Assembly (NCBI GenBank): GCA_002399235.1
Contig: DHDH01000027.1
Span: forward strand, 1-7,616
Reading direction: 5' to 3'
Length of the DNA: 7,616 bases
Origin: Firmicutes bacterium UBA4881
GTDB lineage: Bacteria; Bacillota; DTU065
Shown: piece by piece, positions 1 through 5,007 of the stretch
Layout of the letters: each line of letters starts with the position of its first letter
Position numbering within the stretch: the stretch's first letter is position 1
Notes under the pieces: generated by a model
Database searches by the model: none
What the model was told of the DNA's origin: nothing
What the model saw: only the letters and a program-made list of their open reading frames with translations
Made by a program: the position numbers and the translations under genes

Positions 1-1244
1 ATGTAAAGGAAAAACTGGACAAAAACCCCAAGGTTTAAGGTTTTATTCAAATTTTTTTCCCCGCCATAATACAGTACCAAGAATTCGCCAATCCCCGTAA
101 AAAATAGCATCAATGGGAAAAGACGAGCCCAAATAGCTTCATTGTCCGATGATACTTGAGCCAACTCACGGGTGGCTTTTGAGAACTTCTGAATTTCCAT
201 ATCTTCTTTTCCGAAGGCCTTGACAGTGCGGATTCCCTTGATTATATCATGGAGAATGGACTGACATTTGGAGTTTTTTCTCCATTGCCTTTCATAACGG
301 ATATGAATGAATCTCCAGAAACGGGACAAGGCGATGGATACCACCGGTACGGGAATAAATACCAGGAGAGTAAGCTCAAAGTTGGTAAAAAGCAGGATAA
401 TCAAGACAACCACAAATATAATCATCTGTTCGACAGCCCAGCGGCCGCCATCGGAAATAAAGTTCCGTACATTGCCGGTATCCTCCATCACACGCCGGAT
501 TAAATCCCCTGGTGTACGTTTGGATAGCGAACTCATAGACAGCTTTTGAATCTTCTCGTAAGCCAGATTTCTCAAATGGTTGGCATACTGAATACTGGCC
601 TCATTGAATACTCTTGAACTGAAGATATAAATCAACTCGCCAAGAGCTCTTGCCAGAAACATCGCCCCTGCTAGCAGGAAAACCTGCGTGGAAGTACCTT
701 TCATTGGGCGCAGATATTCATCTATAAGAAGCCGGCTAAAAAGCGGTACGAGAAGGTATATTATTGACGATGTAGCTAAAAACAACTCTGCAGGCAATAT
801 CTTGCCAGCAAAGGGTCTGAGTAAATCCAAAGCTCGTTTTAAAACACTTATCTTGTTATAGCAGAACAAACAGACCGACATTCCCTCAACAAGAGGACGA
901 CCGCATTTTTCGCACACAGGTTTTACTTTTTCTTCGGGGGGAACATATTGCTTTGTTTGATTATAGAAGTTGATCACTTTGCAAAATTCCCCTGCTGCCT
1001 TCATTGAAGAGAGTGTAAAACGACAGATCAGGATTTCGCTGTCATCGTTCATTTTGGCAAAAAGAAAGCCACAACCCACCCCTCCTATTACCGATATCTC
1101 GGCAATATCACTAGCAGATAGTGTGAGAAGTGTTTTCTCATCGATACTGGATATGATCTGTCCCGTTTTATCAAAGCTAACAGTGCCCTTAGTTGGCTGC
1201 ATAGAAAGATCTAGATCATAGTGAAATTCATGTTTTAGCGGCAT
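1..1244 (-). CDS. ABC exporter half-transporter with N-terminal zinc ribbon (partial; C-terminus beyond window)
   Basis: Seen: an open frame of 414 codons runs from an ATG at 1244-1242 off the left edge. An AAGGAAG ribosome-binding site lies at about 1254-1260, 9 bases upstream. Residues 1-105 form a soluble domain resembling the N-terminus of the exporter at 1875-4136. A four-cysteine zinc ribbon follows (Cys111, Cys114, Cys125, Cys128), then a type I ABC exporter membrane domain from about residue 145, with hydrophobic segments near 150-170, 188-210, 272-290, 292-308 and 376-395. The sequence GIRTVKAFGKED, near residue 338, is the conserved intracellular-loop motif of this fold. The ATPase domain is expected outside the window. 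Family knowledge: such half-transporters dimerise and export lipids, peptides or drugs. Inference: this subunit pairs with the exporter at 1875-4136, because the two share the rare extension and an operon. Substrate unknown. The frame is clean, so it is cut by the window edge and not a pseudogene. Confidence 0.9.
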   Translation of the reverse strand, partial: MPLKHEFHYDLDLSMQPTKGTVSFDKTGQIISSIDEKTLLTLSASDIAEISVIGGVGCGFLFAKMNDDSEILICRFTLSSMKAAGEFCKVINFYNQTKQYVPPEEKVKPVCEKCGRPLVEGMSVCLFCYNKISVLKRALDLLRPFAGKILPAELFLATSSIIYLLVPLFSRLLIDEYLRPMKGTSTQVFLLAGAMFLARALGELIYIFSSRVFNEASIQYANHLRNLAYEKIQKLSMSSLSKRTPGDLIRRVMEDTGNVRNFISDGGRWAVEQMIIFVVVLIILLFTNFELTLLVFIPVPVVSIALSRFWRFIHIRYERQWRKNSKCQSILHDIIKGIRTVKAFGKEDMEIQKFSKATRELAQVSSDNEAIWARLFPLMLFFTGIGEFLVLYYGGEKNLNKTLNLGVFVQFFLY

Positions 1245-1280
1245 GGAAATCAGCTTCCTTCTGAATAATGTGCCTAAATA

Positions 1281-1826
1281 CTAAAATAGATATGGTTCGA
1301 GTCTCTTGAGACTCTTTTTGTCTAACCCACTCAGAGACTCGACGATATAACGGTTACCGTCAACATCAGTTATTACCAGCCTGTCATCATCCAACATCCT
1401 GATGTTTTTATTAACATCCTTTAAGGCACAGTTTTTCTTATATCTGGAATCTTCTCGGCCAATTATAAGCTCCATATATACATAACCTAGTTTGTCTTTC
1501 ACAGATCTTATTTCGTAAACAGTAGGACTGTAATAGCGCTTTTCCAGTTCAGCTAAGACAATGCTATACTGTTTGTCACTAAGATCGGCAAGGGAACGGA
1601 TCATGCCGATTTCTTTGTTATCCTTATCCGCAACCGAAATATATTCCATGGGATTCCCAATAGGGAAGGCTCGCCTTAGTGTTATTCGGTTATAGTCTTG
1701 ACCTACGTACTTTAATCCAGTAAAGCCGCCCAGTGTCACATAGAATTCAGCATTTTTAAGATCAAGCATGCCGATATCTATAGCATTAGCCAATGAATGC
1801 GTATCTTTCTGTATAGCTGTTTCCAT
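1281..1826 (-). CDS. DUF1854 family protein, exporter-associated
   Basis: A 181-residue soluble protein with no signal peptide or membrane segment, so probably cytosolic. Motifs that mark DUF1854 are visible: RRAFPIGNPMEYISV at 51-65, EIGMI at 72-76, ELEKRYYSPTVYEI at 93-106 and a near-terminal ITDVDGNRY at 152-160, followed by a short LD-rich tail. The length is close to that expected for a stand-alone member. The family has no established biochemical activity. From memory, some members are annotated as cyanophycin-metabolism-associated because they sit beside cyanophycin synthetase and an ABC transporter in Proteobacteria; no cyanophycin gene is seen here. The gene lies between the two exporter genes, 48 bases after the first and 36 before the second, so it is almost certainly co-transcribed. 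Inference: it is a subunit or regulator of the exporter pair. The ATG start is backed by a G-rich site at 1833-1838. Family call strong, function unknown. Confidence 0.88.
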   Translation of the reverse strand: METAIQKDTHSLANAIDIGMLDLKNAEFYVTLGGFTGLKYVGQDYNRITLRRAFPIGNPMEYISVADKDNKEIGMIRSLADLSDKQYSIVLAELEKRYYSPTVYEIRSVKDKLGYVYMELIIGREDSRYKKNCALKDVNKNIRMLDDDRLVITDVDGNRYIVESLSGLDKKSLKRLEPYLF

Positions 1827-1832
1827 AAAAAT

Positions 1833-1838
1833 CCCCCC
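1833..1838 (-). promoter_or_regulatory. Run-of-G ribosome-binding site of the DUF1854 gene
   Basis: The minus strand reads AGGGGGGATTTTT just before the ATG at 1826. The six consecutive G residues can pair with the CCUCC of 16S rRNA in more than one register. The spacing of 6 bases to the start codon is acceptable and supports this start. A mononucleotide run here is also prone to slippage mutations that could tune expression of this gene; that is inference. Confidence 0.6.
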
Positions 1839-1874
1839 TAAATTGTCCCTATATAGTTAAATTTCTGTAATAGA

Positions 1875-4136
1875 TCAGGCATCCATGTTTATGACCTTAA
1901 GACCTTCTAGCTGTATTTTATATAGCTTGTGATATTCACCCTTTTTCTGCATTAGTTCTTTATGGGTGCCGCTTTCTACCACTTTGCCATCGCTGATAAC
2001 AGCAAGGGTGTCTGCATCGCGTAGTGTAGAAAGTCGATGAGCTATAGCTAAGGTTGTTCGGTCTCTTTGTAGCTCAGAAAGAGCTTTTTGGATGCTAGCT
2101 TCAGTCTCAGTATCCATAGCTGCAGTGGCTTCATCTAAGATCAAAATATCAGGGTCTTGCAAAATCGTCCGGGCGATAGACAAACGCTGTTTCTCTCCGC
2201 CTGAGAGATCCTGCCCTCCTGCCCCTACTTTGGTCTCATAGGCATCAGGTAGAGCCATGATAAAGTCATGGGCAGAAGCTGCCTTGGCAGCTCTAATAAC
2301 ATCTTCTATACTTGCATCTGGCCTAGCATAGCGAATATTATCAGCTATTGTGCCGATAAAAAGATAAATATCTTGGGATACAATACCTATGCTTTGTCTT
2401 AATTGTTTCAAAGATAACTGCTTTACATTGACGCCATCTATTGTGATAGAACCTTCGTTTACATCATAAAGTCGGGCAATTAAGTTTGCCATGGTAGATT
2501 TACCTGCACCAGTCTTACCGACAATACCTAACATTTGCCCAGCCTTTACAGATAAATCAAGTCCCTTTAGAACAGGCGTTGCAGGATCATATTCAAATGT
2601 CACGCCCTTTAGCTCAATATTACCTTTGATGCGATCTAAAATAATGGGCTCATCGGGTTCTGTAACATCAGGTTTAGCATCAATGATTTCAAAAACCCTC
2701 TGTGCTGAATCTACGCAGCGTGCCCACCAGTTTGAAACCCAGGACATGAATTCAAGAGGTCCATAAAGCATAGAGAGGTACGCGATAAAGGTGAGCAGTG
2801 TTCCTATGGTGATTTCACCTTCTAAAACCATCGTTCCCCCTAGGGCTGTTACAATTACCTGACCTAAAAACATAAATAGATAGATAAGTGGAAAAGCTGT
2901 ATAGCCTGTATTCGTCGCATTTATATCCACAACAGCTTGTTTGTAACTTACATCAGCAAAGCGCTTTGTTTCTGCATCCTCTCTGGCAAAAGCTTTGATA
3001 ACACGCTGACCGTTCACGGAGTCGCTAAGCATGGAATTAAGTTGGGAACTGTAGACCCAATTCTTATGGTGAAAGTGCCGAAAAACACTCCATAGTATCC
3101 TAAAAAAGATGATTGTTATTGGTATTATTAAAAGACTTACTAAGGCAAGTTTTATATTAAGCATACACATCAAGATTAACACGCCTATAAAGGTAAAGAC
3201 ATTGACAATTACATATGGTAGGCCATCAACAAAAAACCAATAGATATTGTTGGCATCCTGATTGATCCGGTTCATGAGATTCCCTGTACGTTTCGATGTA
3301 TAAAACCCTACCGATAAACGTTGCATGGCTTCAAAGATTTTAAGCTTTAGATCCTGAACAATCCAGGGCACTGTTCTTGCTAGAACATAAGAGTAGAAGA
3401 TATTTAGAGCTACACCGATAACTCTGACGAGAAAAATCAGACATACAGCTCCAAGAATTGCGCCGTAGTAGCTCCCGTCCTCTCTAAGTACTTCATCGAA
3501 GAAAAACTTTGTTCCGACTAAGGGCGATATCATCGAAAAGATCGAGCCTAGAAGCATAGCAATGAATATAACAGCCACTTTTTTTCGATAATGGACAAAG
3601 AAACTCATTAATCGTCTAGTAATTGAGACTTTATCCATACATTTCAAGCAGAGCCTGCGTTCGGGTTCTGGGTATCTTGTGCCGCATTTGGGGCAGAAGA
3701 GTTCCTCATCAATACGAACGTCGCTAAGGGGCTCAGCACCTTTACGAATATTTTGGACTACTTTTATGAGCCGCTCAATATCGGCTAAAAATCCGATTGA
3801 AAAAACCAGTAATATACTTGTTTTGTCATCTTTTTCACTGCAGAGACGCCCTGTGGAGAGCAAACGTTCACATGTCAGTTCTCCAAGCTCTGAAAGAGGA
3901 TAAATCTCCAGTTCTTTTGCATCGTATACAGCAACTATCCTGCGAGCACCGGTAGTTTTGACCACCTTTTCCTCTCCGTAGAGAACGTACATATTTTCTC
4001 TACTAACAGCAATATAGACATCAGAATACCCATCTTTATCAGCAGAATCTGTATGAATTGCGTAAATTAGTTTGGAGGTATCAATACCTTGTGCAGAAAA
4101 AGCTGAGAGCATATAATCCGGGATGTATGTTTCCAT
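1875..4136 (-). CDS. ABC exporter, fused permease/ATPase, with N-terminal extension and zinc ribbon
   Basis: A 753-residue protein, roughly 170 residues longer than a standard half-size exporter. Residues 1-145 are a soluble domain of mixed strands, possibly PH-like. A zinc ribbon follows at Cys148, Cys151, Cys163 and Cys166. The membrane domain has hydrophobic segments at about 186-208, 224-250, 303-326, 327-348, 409-434 and 438-460. The ATPase domain is complete: Walker A GKTGAGKST at 540-548, Q-loop Gln588, signature LSGGEKQ at 644-650, Walker B ILILDE at 664-669 with the catalytic glutamate, and H-loop His700. It should therefore be an active ATPase. By family it exports a substrate across the cytoplasmic membrane using ATP; the substrate is unknown. 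It is the first gene of the three-gene operon. The ATG is supported by GGGGGAGGAAATTTG directly upstream (GGAGG at 4145-4149). Pairing with the product of 1-1244 as a heterodimer is inference. Confidence 0.95.
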   Translation of the reverse strand: METYIPDYMLSAFSAQGIDTSKLIYAIHTDSADKDGYSDVYIAVSRENMYVLYGEEKVVKTTGARRIVAVYDAKELEIYPLSELGELTCERLLSTGRLCSEKDDKTSILLVFSIGFLADIERLIKVVQNIRKGAEPLSDVRIDEELFCPKCGTRYPEPERRLCLKCMDKVSITRRLMSFFVHYRKKVAVIFIAMLLGSIFSMISPLVGTKFFFDEVLREDGSYYGAILGAVCLIFLVRVIGVALNIFYSYVLARTVPWIVQDLKLKIFEAMQRLSVGFYTSKRTGNLMNRINQDANNIYWFFVDGLPYVIVNVFTFIGVLILMCMLNIKLALVSLLIIPITIIFFRILWSVFRHFHHKNWVYSSQLNSMLSDSVNGQRVIKAFAREDAETKRFADVSYKQAVVDINATNTGYTAFPLIYLFMFLGQVIVTALGGTMVLEGEITIGTLLTFIAYLSMLYGPLEFMSWVSNWWARCVDSAQRVFEIIDAKPDVTEPDEPIILDRIKGNIELKGVTFEYDPATPVLKGLDLSVKAGQMLGIVGKTGAGKSTMANLIARLYDVNEGSITIDGVNVKQLSLKQLRQSIGIVSQDIYLFIGTIADNIRYARPDASIEDVIRAAKAASAHDFIMALPDAYETKVGAGGQDLSGGEKQRLSIARTILQDPDILILDEATAAMDTETEASIQKALSELQRDRTTLAIAHRLSTLRDADTLAVISDGKVVESGTHKELMQKKGEYHKLYKIQLEGLKVINMDA

Positions 4137-4160
4137 TCAAATTTCCTCCCCCAATCGATA

Positions 4161-4220
4161 CCGGAACACTCGGACAGTGATTTATAAACATCCGGCCATA
4201 AAACTAGAGGTTTCCGGATG
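4161..4220 (-). promoter_or_regulatory. Leader segment with two mutually exclusive hairpins upstream of the exporter operon
   Basis: On the minus strand ACATCCGG (4221-4214) can pair with CCGGATGT (4195-4188), giving an 8-bp stem with an 18-base loop. The overlapping CCGGAA (4217-4212) can instead pair with TTCCGG (4166-4161), which lies about 10 bases before the Shine-Dalgarno site of the first exporter gene. The two pairings compete for the same CCGG. A small CACT/AGTG hairpin lies between them at 4169-4181. Such alternatives suggest translational control, but no known riboswitch class was recognised and chance pairing is possible. Confidence 0.35.
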
Positions 4221-4236
4221 TCGCCATATTTGAATT

Positions 4237-4288
4237 AAAAAAGACCCTACAAAAAACTGCTTCCTTTGTTTCTACAAAGTATTAGGGT
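4237..4288 (-). terminator. Possible intrinsic terminator or attenuator in the exporter-operon leader
   Basis: Read on the minus strand, ACCCTA (4288-4283) pairs with TAGGGT (4249-4244). A second stem lies inside, CTTTGT (4279-4274) with ACAAAG (4269-4264) around a 4-base loop. One base after the outer stem comes a run of six T (4242-4237). There is no T-run in the other direction, so it acts, if at all, on minus-strand transcripts and lies about 100 bases before the exporter start codon. That position suggests attenuation or the end of an upstream small transcript. The outer stem is short and the inner spacing uneven, so this is a moderate call. Confidence 0.4.
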
Positions 4289-4295
4289 AGCTTTA

Positions 4296-4328
4296 GCGAA
4301 AATGATTTCATCTATCACTCATGTTCGC
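4296..4328 (-). promoter_or_regulatory. Hairpin in the exporter-operon leader
   Basis: On the minus strand GCGAACATGA (4328-4319) and TCATTTTCGC (4305-4296) pair in 9 of 10 positions around a 13-base loop. The hairpin sits just upstream of the terminator-like element at 4237-4288, with only 7 bases between them, so the two would form consecutive stems of one leader RNA. A four-codon ATG frame (MSDR, then stop) preceded by AAAGGAA starts inside the stem, but it is too short to call a gene. Confidence 0.4.
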
Positions 4329-4580
4329 TTTCCTTTAAGTACTACCTTCCACACTTTGACATTTATTTATGTTAAGGCAAGTTACTTGTTTTCTCACCAG
4401 ATCTAGAAAATTACCCTCCTTATCTATTTAACCATTTGGAACAACAAATAGAAAGGTAAGAGTTGTTTCATACCCAACTTTTCCTAAATAATCACTTCAA
4501 ACAGACTTATCTGTTACCCAAGCTCAATCACCTCATATTTAGGTTCTATAATATTTAGGTGGGTCCTAGGGAAATAAAAG
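4329..4580. other. Non-coding stretch upstream of the exporter leader
   Basis: No supported gene lies here on either strand. On the minus strand there is an orphan AAGGAGGG (4421-4414) with no start codon at a usable distance, and no promoter with two good hexamers was found. A plus-strand TATAAT at 4547-4552 has no acceptable -35 partner. The 10-base word ATATTTAGGT occurs twice (4535-4544 and 4551-4560). The start of the exporter-operon transcript probably lies in or near this stretch, but I cannot place it. Confidence 0.5.
4535..4560. repeat. Short direct repeat ATATTTAGGT, two copies 16 bases apart
   Basis: The 10-base word is at 4535-4544 and again at 4551-4560, a 16-base period. It overlaps the TATAAT at 4547-4552. 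It could be a binding-site pair or a duplication scar beside the possible mobile-element remnant; two copies alone do not decide. Confidence 0.5.
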
Positions 4581-4657
4581 TGGAGTCACATCCGAAATTG
4601 ATTTACAATAGTTAGTGTCCAAAACAAACTAAAATAATCAACAAGGATGGGACTCCA
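4581..4657. repeat. Imperfect 13-base inverted repeat flanking a possible promoter
   Basis: TGGAGTCACATCC (4581-4593) and GGATGGGACTCCA (4645-4657) are inverted copies matching at 12 of 13 positions, 51 bases apart. The right copy ends on the first base of the ATG of the 51-residue ORF. Between them a TACAAT (4604-4609) could be a -10 hexamer; the best -35 at 17 bases (TGGAGT) is poor. The layout, an inverted repeat and promoter just ahead of an ORF, resembles the 5' end of an insertion sequence, or a stem that limits translation of that ORF. Confidence 0.55.
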
Positions 4658-4812
4658 TGAAGAATTGTAACACAGTTAAGCAGTACTTTGAAACGAAATT
4701 AATCAATCATCCAACAACAGATTGTAAGTTATCTCTAAATCTGGAGAATGTCGCAATAACGGAAACATACGAAGACGAATCTTACATTGGGTTTACAGGA
4801 AGGTCCTTCTGA
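4657..4812 (+). CDS. Short plus-strand ORF, 51 residues, unknown; possible truncated transposase start
   Basis: ATG at 4657 to TGA at 4810-4812. A good ribosome-binding site (AAGGA, 4643-4647) sits 9 bases upstream. The codons look used and not random. The product is charged and soluble, beginning MKNCNTVKQYFETKLINHP and ending in GFTGRSF, with no membrane segment or cysteine motif. I do not recognise the family. It is the only plus-strand ORF in the window with credible translation signals, and it lies behind an inverted repeat. My best guess is the N-terminus of a transposase whose remainder is lost: stops fill all three plus frames after 4812. It could equally be a real small protein. Its tail overlaps the end of the minus-strand ORF at 4782-4988. 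Confidence 0.3.
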   Translation: MKNCNTVKQYFETKLINHPTTDCKLSLNLENVAITETYEDESYIGFTGRSF

Positions 4813-4988
4813 CTGCGATATAATGCATAAACAACGTTCCAGTAGATCGTCGGTTTCATCATGCGTAAGTTAAGTTCCAATGCTACAGTAAGGGCGATCG
4901 CATTGCATTTACTTGGCAAATAACCTTTTTTAGACAAAACGCTTTTATTAAAATTTTTATTCTGGATATAAAATGGTGGTGTTTCCAC
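4782..4988 (-). other. Minus-strand ORF of 68 codons, probably a remnant
   Basis: An open frame starts at a GTG (4988-4986) with no Shine-Dalgarno site, and an in-frame TAA lies four codons before it, so expression from this start is unlikely. The C-terminal half (residues 28-68, containing ALELNLRM and TIYWNVVYALYRSQ) has coding-like codons and would form an amphipathic helix followed by an aromatic stretch. The N-terminal part is AT-rich and looks random. No family is recognised. Together with the facing ORF at 4657-4812 it suggests a patch of decayed genes joined at about 4782-4812. Confidence 0.15.
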
Positions 4989-5007
4989 AAATTAATTGAT
5001 TTCGGGA

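Noticed and set aside
249..549. Two overlapping plus-strand ORFs of about 80 residues
   Set aside because: They lie antisense to the conserved membrane domain of the partial exporter and have no ribosome-binding site or recognisable product.
970..1221. Plus-strand ORF of 83 residues
   Set aside because: It is antisense to the N-terminal extension of the partial exporter, whose own start and ribosome-binding site are clear.
1..1244. Truncated exporter pseudogene
   Set aside because: The frame is intact up to the edge, with all expected membrane-domain features; the missing ATPase domain is explained by the window boundary.
2491..2766. Plus-strand ORF antisense to the ATPase domain
   Set aside because: It is a shadow of the Walker A region of the complete exporter; no translation signals.
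3679..3903. Plus-strand ORF of 74 residues
   Set aside because: It is antisense to the zinc ribbon and N-terminal extension of the complete exporter; no ribosome-binding site.
4161..4220. Guanidine-type (ykkC) riboswitch
   Set aside because: CTGTCCGAG and a CTAG near CCGG recall parts of the consensus, but the order and the remaining conserved blocks are missing.
4237..4440. T-box leader
   Set aside because: There is a terminator-like stem, but no AGGGTGGNACCGCG-like antiterminator sequence, and the operon is not amino-acid related in any visible way.
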